Origin: Clostridiaceae bacterium M8S5
Lineage (GTDB): Bacteria; Bacillota; Clostridia; Tissierellales; MCWD3
Length of the DNA stretch: 64,000 bases
NCBI GenBank assembly: GCA_029227815.1
Contig: CP118523.1
Location: 3,658,001-3,722,000, forward strand
Direction: 5' to 3'
Below are positions 37,416 through 45,791 of this stretch, one piece after another. Made by a program: the position numbers and the translations under genes. Every line of letters begins with the position of its first letter. Position 1 is the stretch's first letter. Below the pieces are notes generated by a model, which was not told the DNA's origin, searched no databases, and worked only from the letters and a program-made list of their open reading frames with translations.

Positions 37416-37847
37416 TTAGTATGCTGTACTTACTATATAGCTTGTACCAGATGCTGAGCCAGATGCTTTATTGTATATCTTACAGTAATATTTTCTACCT
37501 CCAAGTCCATTCACTAGTGCACTGATTACATATTTTTTACTATAACTATCATATGTTGCTTTTTGAGTGCTGATATATTCTCCATTATCATAATAATATT
37601 TAACACTGAATTTGCCATCTGCCTTAGCATAGAAAGTGCTTGATGTAAAATAATATTTAGTATATGTGTAATTAGATGTACCATCCCAGCTACCTTCGTA
37701 CGGATAGCTTGAAGGTTCAGATGTAGGTGCTGAAACAGCTCTAATACCTACTTCATATTCCGACGCACATAAATCTTTAGCAAATACACCATTTGCTCCT
37801 ATTAGCAATACAATAACTAATAATAAGGCTATTTTTTTACATTTCAT
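37416..37847 (-). CDS. Small secreted protein, unknown function
   Basis: 143 residues with a clear signal peptide (MKCKKIALLLVIVLLIGANG, cleavage expected near VFA-KDL). The mature part is beta-rich with many Ser, Tyr and Thr and two cysteines (near residues 26 and 122), which could form a disulphide. It has an immunoglobulin-like or lectin-like strand pattern (TKYYFTSSTFYAKADGKF, YYDNGEYISTQKATY) but no recognised family. ATG 37847 is used because AAAGGAG is 8 bases upstream. It is a single gene between the MerR regulator and ctpA, in the stretch inserted next to the FtsEX-CtpA block. Confidence 0.7.
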   Translation of the reverse strand: MKCKKIALLLVIVLLIGANGVFAKDLCASEYEVGIRAVSAPTSEPSSYPYEGSWDGTSNYTYTKYYFTSSTFYAKADGKFSVKYYYDNGEYISTQKATYDSYSKKYVISALVNGLGGRKYYCKIYNKASGSASGTSYIVSTAY

Positions 37848-37996
37848 ATTTCTCACTCCTTTGTATTATTTATTTTACTACATTATAAATTTATTTATAT
37901 TATTTGTCAACTATGTTTATATATGTAAATTGTTAAATTATTTTAATAACCTCTTTATATTTAATCTAATCTTACTTGAAAATTATAAAAAAATCT

Positions 37997-38044
37997 TTAA
38001 AAAAGGAGCTTTTTTATTTGATTTCACAAACAAAATAACTCCTT
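37997..38044 (-). terminator. Terminator after ctpA
   Basis: AAGGAG and CTCCTT arms are extended by A/T pairs, with TTTTTTAAAG following on the minus strand. Confidence 0.7.
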
Positions 38045-38054
38045 CAACTAATAA

Positions 38055-39278
38055 CTATTTAATTTTCTGTTTTAGCACACTAACTGCTTTCTTTAATTGA
38101 ACATCAGCATTTATGTTATCTACTCCTATTTTTATGTCAGACGACATCTCTACTTTTATATCTGGTATTATACCTATACCATGTATACTTCTTCCATTAG
38201 GAGTATAATATTTTGATACTGTTATTTTAAACCCCGATCCATCGTCAAGTGGATTTACTAGCTGAACTATACCTTTACCATATGTCTTTGTTCCTATTAT
38301 AACTCCTGATTTTGTATCCTGTACTGCTCCAGCAAGAATCTCTGACGCACTAGCGCTACCTTGATTAACTAACAGCACATATGGTATTTGTAACTTATTT
38401 GCATCCGAATATTCTTCTTTTCTTTTTCCTTTTCTAGTCTCTGTGTAAACTATCAGTGATTTACCTATTAACTCATCAGCTATATCTACACATTCGTCTA
38501 AGTACCCTCCTGGGTTGCTTCTTAAATCTATAACTAATCCTTTTATATTTTTACTCTTAAGATTCTTTAGATGACTCATGAATTCATCATAAGCATATTC
38601 GTCAAAATGTCTTAATCTCAAATATCCTATTTCTTTATTTATTAACTTAGATTTGACTTTCTCTACTCTTATTATCTGTCTTTTAATACTTATATCCTTG
38701 GTTATTGTTTTATTGTTTTTGTCTTTTCTCATTATGGTTATTGTTACACTTGTATTTGGCTTGCCTTTCATAATTTTAACAGCGTCATCTAAGTCTTCTG
38801 CCAAATACTCTTTGCCATTTATTTTGATTATTTTATCTCCTGGCTTTATGCCTGCTTTTTCTGCTGGTGTATCTTCTATAGGTGATATTACTGTTATAAG
38901 ATTGTCTTTTCCTGGTGCTATGTAGATACCTATCCCTTCGTAACTACCTTTTGCTAAATCCATATAGCTTTTAAACTCTTTTGGCGTCATATACTCTGAA
39001 TACGGATCATCTAAAGCTTCAAACATTCCCTTCAATTGTCCATCAAATAACTTTGTGTCTTTTATATCTTCTAAGAAATTTTCTTTGATATATTCCTCTA
39101 GCTGAAAAAGCTTTGTATGATTCTTGTATATATCTTTTATCTTATCGTATTCTGTTTTACTGATTCTAACCGATTCGAGAAAATTGTACTCTATTAAATT
39201 CGTAACAAATATTGTAGACACACTAGTTATAACTACAAGAAGAACTGCAATCACTATTGCTTTTCTTTTTGGTATCAT
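38055..39278 (-). CDS. ctpA: C-terminal processing peptidase (S41, PDZ)
   Basis: A 407-residue membrane-anchored serine peptidase. A single N-terminal membrane helix (AIVIAVLLVVITSVSTIF) precedes a PDZ domain (about 90-170, GIGIYIAPGKDNLITVISP) and the S41 catalytic domain with VNQGSASASEILAGAVQD (catalytic Ser) and KTYGKGIVQ (catalytic Lys). It cleaves proteins at non-polar C termini outside the membrane. ATG 39278 is chosen because AGAGGTGATGAA precedes it; an earlier in-frame codon at 39314 has no site. It follows the M23 peptidase and FtsEX genes, the standard clostridial order. Confidence 0.93.
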   Translation of the reverse strand: MIPKRKAIVIAVLLVVITSVSTIFVTNLIEYNFLESVRISKTEYDKIKDIYKNHTKLFQLEEYIKENFLEDIKDTKLFDGQLKGMFEALDDPYSEYMTPKEFKSYMDLAKGSYEGIGIYIAPGKDNLITVISPIEDTPAEKAGIKPGDKIIKINGKEYLAEDLDDAVKIMKGKPNTSVTITIMRKDKNNKTITKDISIKRQIIRVEKVKSKLINKEIGYLRLRHFDEYAYDEFMSHLKNLKSKNIKGLVIDLRSNPGGYLDECVDIADELIGKSLIVYTETRKGKRKEEYSDANKLQIPYVLLVNQGSASASEILAGAVQDTKSGVIIGTKTYGKGIVQLVNPLDDGSGFKITVSKYYTPNGRSIHGIGIIPDIKVEMSSDIKIGVDNINADVQLKKAVSVLKQKIK

Positions 39279-39378
39279 TTCATCACCTCTACTAAAATTA
39301 GGATACAATTGCATAGTTTATTTTATTAAACAACGACTCATATTATACCTAGTTAGTGTCAATTTGAGAAATATAATA

Positions 39379-40515
39379 TTATTTTATCCAATTTATTGGA
39401 TTAACTCTATCGCCATTTTTCCTAACCTCAAAGTGTAAATGAGCACCTTTTGATCTTCCTGTGCTACCTGATTTGGATATTACTTGTCCTTTTTTTACTT
39501 TCTGTCCTTTCTTTACTAATAACCTTGAGTTATGTGCGTATGCCGTAGCAATCTTTCCACCATGGTCTATTATCACTAGCTTGCCGTAAGTCCCATAATA
39601 ACCTGCAAAAGCTACAACACCATCGTTTGCTGCTAATATACTTGTTCCTTGTGGTGCTCTTAAATCCACGCCCGAATGAAACATAGGTCTCTTCAAAACT
39701 GGATGTTTTCTCATTCCAAATTTAGATGTAACATAAAAATATCCTTCTACTGGCCAGTGCATTACTCCACCAGAATATTTTGCTTTTGACATCTGGCTTG
39801 CTATAAGTTTATCTAACTCTTTTGCTTGTCTTTCCATTGTGTTAAGTTCTTTTTCTAATTGTGCATTACTATCTTTTAGCTTTGCTATAATCTGTTCCTT
39901 CTGTCTAGATGCTAGCATTAAACTTGATTTTTTTTGTTTTACATTAGTTTTCGTTACTGTAAGCGTAGCTTCTTTTCCTACTAACTCTTTCTTTTTATCT
40001 TCAATAATTTCTTTTTGCTCTTTCATATATCCTAATAATTCTTTGTCCTGCTTCATAATATACTGAACCATATCTAATCTTGACAATAAATCACCAAAAT
40101 CCTTTGCTCCTAATAATACCTCTAAGTATCCTAGATTTCCGTTAATATAAGTAGCACGTACTCTTTGTTTTAGCACATCTTTTTTTTTGAGTATGTTATC
40201 CTCAGCCTGAGCCAGTTCACCTTTTGTAACTTCAATCTCTCCTTGGACTTTTTTCAGCTCAGCCTCTACTATCTCTAGTTCTTCTTGTGCCTTGTCCATA
40301 TTTAAATCTAATCGTTTTATCTCATTTGCAACTTTTTTCTTTTCTGCCTCATTTTGTTTTAATGACTTTTCCAGTTTCTTTATTTCACTGTTAGTATTAT
40401 TAAGCTTATTTTTTAAGCTATTGATACTATTGCCGGCATAACTATCGTATGATATACTATCCAGTGCAATAAACATCATAATAACAGCTGTTAGAATAGC
40501 TATTTTCTTCTTCAA
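39379..40515 (-). CDS. Murein hydrolase activator / M23 peptidase (EnvC/PcsB-like)
   Basis: 378 residues: signal peptide (about 1-28), a long coiled-coil of two stretches (about 30-110 and 145-240, rich in EKSLKQNEAEKKKVANE-type heptads), then an M23 LytM domain (about 265-378) with the metal-binding HSGVDLRAP and HLHFEV motifs intact. The coiled coil plus LytM layout is that of EnvC and of hydrolases controlled by FtsEX. It lies just after ftsX in the same operon, so FtsEX is the probable switch. Start is TTG at 40515 with GGGGGAG upstream. Confidence 0.93.
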   Translation of the reverse strand: MKKKIAILTAVIMMFIALDSISYDSYAGNSINSLKNKLNNTNSEIKKLEKSLKQNEAEKKKVANEIKRLDLNMDKAQEELEIVEAELKKVQGEIEVTKGELAQAEDNILKKKDVLKQRVRATYINGNLGYLEVLLGAKDFGDLLSRLDMVQYIMKQDKELLGYMKEQKEIIEDKKKELVGKEATLTVTKTNVKQKKSSLMLASRQKEQIIAKLKDSNAQLEKELNTMERQAKELDKLIASQMSKAKYSGGVMHWPVEGYFYVTSKFGMRKHPVLKRPMFHSGVDLRAPQGTSILAANDGVVAFAGYYGTYGKLVIIDHGGKIATAYAHNSRLLVKKGQKVKKGQVISKSGSTGRSKGAHLHFEVRKNGDRVNPINWIK

Positions 40516-40561
40516 TTACTTTCTCCCCCTTATTATTACTTAAACTATTAGCTTGTCTCAT

Positions 40562-41467
40562 TTAAACTTTTAAGAACTTTCTAAGTGAAATAATACTTCC
40601 TAAAATTCCTATTCCAACCCCTATTGCTGTAAATAGTATAACTATGTCATTGAATATTTTAAAAGGTGGTATTATATACATTGTCATAAATATATATAAT
40701 TTTTCGTTAGCAATTTTGAATACATAGTTATATGTAAAATTAACTATTAATATTGATATCCCAGATGCTATTAAACCAAGTATTATACCCTCCATCACAA
40801 ACGGTCCTCTTATAAATCCATTTGTAGCTCCAACGTATTTCATAATATTTATTTCTCGTTTTCTAGCAGCTACTGTTATTCTGATAGTGTTTGTAATTAT
40901 GAATATTGATATAGCCATAAGTATACCTATGATTACTAATCCACCCATTCTAACCATTTTAGATATATAAAGCATTTTATCTATAATATCTTTATAATAT
41001 TTTACGATGTCTGTACCTTCTAACTTCTTTAGCTCTTTTACTACGCTATCAGCATAAGATATGTCGATCAAATATATTATGTATTTGTTTGGGAGTGGAT
41101 TTTCATCTTTAAAACCTTCTAACAAAAATGCATCATCACCATATCTCTCTTTTTCTAGTTCAAATGCTTTTTCTTTTGATAAGAATTCTACTTTTTTTAC
41201 TCCTTTTATAGCCTCTATTTGGGACTTCATATTTTTTAATGGTTCGCCTATTACATCATTTTTTATGTATACCTGCATTTCATCAAATGAATCTTTAACT
41301 GTTAATGTGCAGTTGTTAATATTCAGTATAACTATCATGATTATACCTAGTATAATCAACACAGATGTCACGGAACATACTGATGCTATACTCATTAATC
41401 TGTTTCTAAATACGCCTTTAAAACCTTCTTTTATGCTCCTTCCTAAGGATCTAATACCCATTGTCAT
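40562..41467 (-). CDS. ftsX: Cell division ABC permease FtsX
   Basis: The membrane half of FtsEX, which couples the cytosolic ATPase to extracellular peptidoglycan hydrolases at the division site. Four membrane helices are visible (about 22-50, 170-195, 225-250 and 270-295) with an external loop at 52-165. It begins IRSLGRSIKEGFKGVFRNRLM, the FtsX N-terminal segment. ATG 41467 is used; it overlaps ftsE by 17 bases with AAAGGTG just ahead, and ATG 41461 is an alternative. Partner of the downstream M23 protein. Confidence 0.94.
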   Translation of the reverse strand: MTMGIRSLGRSIKEGFKGVFRNRLMSIASVCSVTSVLIILGIIMIVILNINNCTLTVKDSFDEMQVYIKNDVIGEPLKNMKSQIEAIKGVKKVEFLSKEKAFELEKERYGDDAFLLEGFKDENPLPNKYIIYLIDISYADSVVKELKKLEGTDIVKYYKDIIDKMLYISKMVRMGGLVIIGILMAISIFIITNTIRITVAARKREINIMKYVGATNGFIRGPFVMEGIILGLIASGISILIVNFTYNYVFKIANEKLYIFMTMYIIPPFKIFNDIVILFTAIGVGIGILGSIISLRKFLKV

Positions 41468-42137
41468 ACACACCTTTCGCTTCGTCTCTTACTACTTCTC
41501 CTGCATCTAATTCAATAACTCTTCTCTTCATACAATCTACTATATCCTTAGCGTGTGTAGCCATTAATATGGTTGTTCCTCTTCTATTAATCATTTTAAG
41601 AAGTTTCATTATATCCCAAGCTGTATCTGGATCTAAATTTCCGGTAGGCTCGTCTGCTATTAACAATCTAGGATTGTTGACTATTGCTCTAGCTATTGAT
41701 GTTCTTTGCTGTTCTCCTCCTGAAAGTTCTCTTGGATAACAGTTTGCTTTTGTGCTCAAATTAACCATACTCAGTATACTCGGGACTTTTCTCCGTATTT
41801 CCTTTGATGGCGACCCGACTATTTCCATTGCAAATGCTACATTTTCAAATACTGTCTTGTTCTCTAAAAGTCTAAAATCTTGGAAAACTACTCCCATCCC
41901 CCTTCTGATATCTGGTATTTTTCGATTTCTTACGTATGTAATATCTAAATCATTAAATAATATATTACCCTTTGTGGGATTCTCTTCTTTTAGTAATAAT
42001 TTTATAAATGTTGATTTCCCGGCTCCACTTGCACCTACTAAAAATACAAATTCACCTTTATCTATATGTATATCTATATTTCTCAAAGCTTTTGCTCCGT
42101 TAGGATATTGCTTTGTTATACTGACAAAATCTATCAC
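41451..42137 (-). CDS. ftsE: Cell division ATP-binding protein FtsE
   Basis: A 228-residue ABC ATPase paired with FtsX. Walker A GASGAGKS at 35-42, the FtsE-typical RRGMGVVFQDFRLL Q-loop, signature LSGGEQQRTSIARA, Walker B LLIADEPTGNLD and MATHAKD. GTG start at 42137 with AGGAG upstream. First in the ftsE-ftsX-M23-ctpA operon. Confidence 0.96.
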   Translation of the reverse strand: MIDFVSITKQYPNGAKALRNIDIHIDKGEFVFLVGASGAGKSTFIKLLLKEENPTKGNILFNDLDITYVRNRKIPDIRRGMGVVFQDFRLLENKTVFENVAFAMEIVGSPSKEIRRKVPSILSMVNLSTKANCYPRELSGGEQQRTSIARAIVNNPRLLIADEPTGNLDPDTAWDIMKLLKMINRRGTTILMATHAKDIVDCMKRRVIELDAGEVVRDEAKGVYDNGY

Positions 42138-42317
42138 TCCACCACTCCTGTTCTATTTTAGCTACGTTCTATCTAATATATCTTCATTTTTTTACACGTA
42201 TGTTTCCCAATATGTAAAAATATCTATTTTTCTTATCTATAATTTCTTGTTATTATATGTATTTACGATAACTTGCAAGCAAAAATACTCATAATATAAT
42301 TATAATACTTATTTGCA

Positions 42318-42366
42318 CGAAAAAAAGTAGAAATAAACTCCATTACAAGACTATTTCTACTTTTTT
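42318..42366 (-). terminator. Terminator after the Lon-like protease gene
   Basis: AAAAAGTAGAAAT and ATTTCTACTTTTTT form a 13-bp stem with T-runs on both strands, 70 bases past the protease stop. Confidence 0.8.
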
Positions 42367-42435
42367 CTCTGTTTTCCTTTAATATTCTTTAATTTTTAGT
42401 AACTTTATAAAAATTAAATTTTTAATATTTGTAAT

Positions 42436-44736
42436 CTATTCGTAATCTTTATTTAAGAGCGCGTAGCTTTCTAGCTTTTTTTGTACAAAATAATGCATAG
42501 TTCCCGGGCAATAATTCCCTTTTTTATCTATTTTCCCAGCTTTTATTCCTGTTAATACCTCTATTCCCTCGTCTATTGTGCTTATCGCATATATTGTAAA
42601 CATTTGTTTTGCTACTGCTTCTATAACTTCTTTTTTCAACATTAAATCATTAATATTTTGTTTTGGTATGATAACTCCTTCTTCACCCGTTAAACCTCTT
42701 TTGTCGCACAAGTCAAAATATCCCTCTATTTTCTCATTTACTGCACCTATAGGTTGTATTACTCCCTTTTGATTTACTGATCCTGTTACTGCTATAGATT
42801 GATTTATCGGAACTAATGATAAACTTGAAAGTATAGCATATAGTTCTGCACTTGATGCACTATCTCCATCTATATAATCATATGATTGTTCAAATGTAAT
42901 GCTAGCATTTAGTGATAATGGTCTTTTCTGTGCATATTTACCTCCTAAATATCCTGTTATTATATAAACACTTTTATCATAAATACTACCGCTTTGATCT
43001 GCTTCACGTTCTATATTTATTATTCCCTCTTTACCTAAGAATGTCGAAGCAGTAATCTTATTGGGTCTAGCAAATAAATATTTACCTGATTCTACTACCG
43101 AAAGTCCATTTATCTGACCAACTTTTTTACCACTAGTATCTATTAAGAGCATATCATTTATTATTAATTCATTGAGTATTTCTTCGTATCTACCTTCTCT
43201 ATTTTTTTTATCTACTAAAGCTTCTTGTACTTCTGTCAATGATACTATTTTCTTACTCTTAAATCTTGAGATTGCCTCAGACTCAAAAATTGCTTCTTGT
43301 ATATCGTTAAAGCAACATGTAAGTTTGTTTTTAGCTCCTGCTAGCCTTGAACTATAGTTTATAATTTCTTTTATTGCGCTTTTATCAAAAGGTAATAGTT
43401 TATTTTGTTTGCACATATTTGCTACAAACCCTGACAGATTAATAATATTTTTAGTTGTTCTATCCATCTCACTATTAAATTCTGCCTTAATTTTAAAAAG
43501 CTTATTAAACTCATCATCATATTTATTTAATGATTGATACGTTTCATCATCCCCTATAATAATTATTTTAATGTTTAAATCTATTGGTTGTGGTTTTATG
43601 GATTCAACCATATTAAAGTTATGGGGTGGATTTTCTATAGTTATTTTCTTTGATATCAATGCTCTCTTTAGTCCTTGCCATGCTTCTTTATCTTCTAATA
43701 ATTCTTTAGCATTTACTATTAAAAAACCTCCGTTACTTTCATGAAGTGATCCTGCCCTGATTTTTGTATGGTCAGTTCTTAATGCACCTATTTCTCCAGT
43801 GTACTCTATTGACCCTAATAAATTACTATATGTAGGATTTAATTCTCTTATAACAGGTGCTGATTTTAACTGACTATTGTCTATAAATAAATTTACTACA
43901 TATCTGTTTAAGAATTCACAGTTAAGAGAGTTACTCTCACATAAGAACTCTTTATAATTTTTAACTATGTCATCTTCTATTTCTTCTAGAAAATTCACTA
44001 CATCATTGTTATGATAAAATTTTTGTAGTACAGGTTTAATGTGAAAATCTACTAAATCAAATGCCACTTTTCCATCTAGCTGTTTTATCCTATTTACAAG
44101 TTGAGATTCTATTACGTTTATATGCCTTAGTGTTGATTGAATTTCTTGATTGAGCTGAGAAGAAATATCTTCTATTTTTCTTAGGTGGTGCAATGACAAA
44201 GGCATAGGGGTAAGACCATTTTCGGTCATTGTAAATTTAAAATCATAGTTTATAGCATTCAGATTCAATTTATCTACTACTTCTTCTATCTTAATTTTGT
44301 GTGCATTGTATATGTCATTTTTTCTTTCTTCGTATTCTTTTGAATTGAATATTTTAGGAACATCTATCTTTAATCTATTTATTAGTATCTCTAATTCTTT
44401 TTTCAATATTGCTCCATAACCGCTTTTTAGTCTTAACACATTTGGTTTGTATGATTTTTTAAAATTATACACATAACACCAATCACTTGGCACGTCCATA
44501 TCTTTTGACAGTCTTTTTGCTAGGATTGTAGAATAACTACTCTTCCCACATCCATTTACTCCACATACGAATACATTGTATCCTTTTTGGTTTAAATGTA
44601 ATCCAAAATGCAGAGCCTTTTTTGCTCTTTCTTGTCCTATCAAACTAATTTCAGCAGAGATATCATCAGTAGTTTTAAATTCTAGTTCTGACAATTCATC
44701 ATTATTTGTAAGCTCAAGAACAGGTACGATATACAA
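42436..44736 (-). CDS. Lon-like ATP-dependent protease (AAA_32/S16)
   Basis: About 766 residues of the Lon-related putative protease family that lacks the classical Lon N domain. Walker A is GVNGCGKSS near residues 59-67, preceded by LIGQERAKKALHFGL. A coiled middle segment (about 140-250) follows, then LLEDKEAWQGLKRAL and IIIIGDDETYQ (Walker B region). The C-terminal S16 proteolytic domain has GDSASSAELYA with the catalytic Ser and IGAVNEKIEGYFDLC with the catalytic Lys. TTG 44736 is preferred, because AGAGGTGAT lies directly ahead; an in-frame ATG at 44775 would add 13 residues without a site. Single gene, unknown substrates. Confidence 0.85.
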   Translation of the reverse strand: MYIVPVLELTNNDELSELEFKTTDDISAEISLIGQERAKKALHFGLHLNQKGYNVFVCGVNGCGKSSYSTILAKRLSKDMDVPSDWCYVYNFKKSYKPNVLRLKSGYGAILKKELEILINRLKIDVPKIFNSKEYEERKNDIYNAHKIKIEEVVDKLNLNAINYDFKFTMTENGLTPMPLSLHHLRKIEDISSQLNQEIQSTLRHINVIESQLVNRIKQLDGKVAFDLVDFHIKPVLQKFYHNNDVVNFLEEIEDDIVKNYKEFLCESNSLNCEFLNRYVVNLFIDNSQLKSAPVIRELNPTYSNLLGSIEYTGEIGALRTDHTKIRAGSLHESNGGFLIVNAKELLEDKEAWQGLKRALISKKITIENPPHNFNMVESIKPQPIDLNIKIIIIGDDETYQSLNKYDDEFNKLFKIKAEFNSEMDRTTKNIINLSGFVANMCKQNKLLPFDKSAIKEIINYSSRLAGAKNKLTCCFNDIQEAIFESEAISRFKSKKIVSLTEVQEALVDKKNREGRYEEILNELIINDMLLIDTSGKKVGQINGLSVVESGKYLFARPNKITASTFLGKEGIINIEREADQSGSIYDKSVYIITGYLGGKYAQKRPLSLNASITFEQSYDYIDGDSASSAELYAILSSLSLVPINQSIAVTGSVNQKGVIQPIGAVNEKIEGYFDLCDKRGLTGEEGVIIPKQNINDLMLKKEVIEAVAKQMFTIYAISTIDEGIEVLTGIKAGKIDKKGNYCPGTMHYFVQKKLESYALLNKDYE

Positions 44737-44902
44737 TAGTATCACCTCTATAACTAAATTATTTAGTAAGCACATTTAATAACTGTCGTTAAAAGATAAT
44801 ATTCTATAAATATTGTCAAATTCCTTTGTTCTGTGCTGTGATAGGGGATATTTCTTTACAAACATCGCCTTTTATCGCTGTAAATCACTAAGTTTAAGAT
44901 AT
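44737..44902. other. Left part of a 487-base gene-free stretch
   Basis: Contains the upstream region of the Lon-like gene. No promoter could be assigned and no gene was seen. The stretch continues through the repeat-bounded segment that follows. Confidence 0.35.
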
Positions 44903-45087
44903 GAAAAAATCCTATAAAGAATTTTTAAAATTGATGATAAAGTCATCAAGATAACAGACTGTATTAAAAGTTTCTAGTTCAAGGCGTGTAAAATTGAGTA
45001 GTAGAGCTGTAAGTGAGCAACGGAAATTTTAACTACAACGTAGAAATGGCTCTTTTCTACAATCGAAAAAATCTTATAAAGATTTTT
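44903..45087. repeat. 185-base segment bounded by near-identical direct repeats
   Basis: Copies of GAAAAAATCYTATAAAGA followed by a T-run lie at 44903-44926 and 45065-45087. Each copy is itself partly self-complementary. Between them lie TGATGA/TCATCA and GTAGAAA/TTTCTAC stems and a stretch of non-coding sequence with higher GC than its surroundings. This may be a small non-autonomous element or a dispersed repeat common in this genome; only one copy is in the window. Confidence 0.45.
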
Positions 45088-45186
45088 GCATAGCTTATAT
45101 TATCTTCCATAAACATTATCTCTTTATATCTGTTATAACTATAGTCAGCTTTAATCATACTTTCATTAGTTTCCATATTAGCATAT

Positions 45187-45213
45187 GAAAAAAATGACTC
45201 CCGTGAGTCATTT
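45187..45213 (-). terminator. Terminator after the PrcB-like gene
   Basis: AAATGACTC-ACGG-GAGTCATTT hairpin, followed by TTTTTT on the minus strand, just past the stop. Confidence 0.85.
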
Positions 45214-45223
45214 CCTCATTTTC

Positions 45224-45658
45224 TTATTTCTTGTATTCAACTTTTAGTTTAATTTTATCAGGAAGCTTAGATAACTTAGTCTTTGTTACAACGTATGGAT
45301 ATGTAATAACTGGATTAACTACTTGATCTGGTGTTGGATCTTTATACAATGCATGAACAGTCATTACGTGCTTATTGTCAACTACACTTTGTGTAATTTT
45401 GTCTATTTCTACCATAAAACCTGAGCTTCTCTTTTCTCCTCTTGTCACTATTACGTATACGCTGTTATCAATCCTACATGAAAGCGCTCTCTCTTTAGCT
45501 ATGTATCTTGGTAATACATTCATTATCTGCTGTGGTATTTGCTCTTCTGTTAATGTTGTGAATTTTACATTTTCATCACCTTTATGCATAAATCTTGGTA
45601 CAAATACTGCTCCCATAACTATAATAGCTGCAATACCTAATATCATATACTTCTTCAT
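45224..45658 (-). CDS. PrcB-like exported protein
   Basis: A 144-residue protein with one N-terminal membrane helix or uncleaved signal (residues 4-20) and a soluble domain (about 40-120) with the PrcB C-terminal-domain pattern: SVYVIVTRGEKRSSGFMVEIDKI is its core, and VHALYKDPTPDQVVNPVITYPYVV the end. In spirochaetes PrcB associates with the PrcA protease; in Clostridia such small proteins are stand-alone and uncharacterised. GGGGGGA precedes the ATG. The neighbouring GH18 gene is upstream with its own terminator, so it is probably transcribed alone. Confidence 0.72.
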   Translation of the reverse strand: MKKYMILGIAAIIVMGAVFVPRFMHKGDENVKFTTLTEEQIPQQIMNVLPRYIAKERALSCRIDNSVYVIVTRGEKRSSGFMVEIDKITQSVVDNKHVMTVHALYKDPTPDQVVNPVITYPYVVTKTKLSKLPDKIKLKVEYKK

Positions 45659-45743
45659 AATATCCCCCCATCTACTCTATCTATAGTATTTTTATTCTAG
45701 AGCAACGGCTTTTATGATTAATATAAGCATTAAATTTTCTTAA

Positions 45744-45787
45744 AAGAAAGGGATTATCTCAATATATATCTTGAGAAATCCCAATTC
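45744..45787 (-). terminator. Terminator after the LysM-GH18 gene
   Basis: GGGATTATCTCAA and TTGAGAAATCCC arms, extended by AAGAA/TTCTT, followed by T-rich sequence on the minus strand. Confidence 0.75.
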
Positions 45788-45791
45788 TTTA

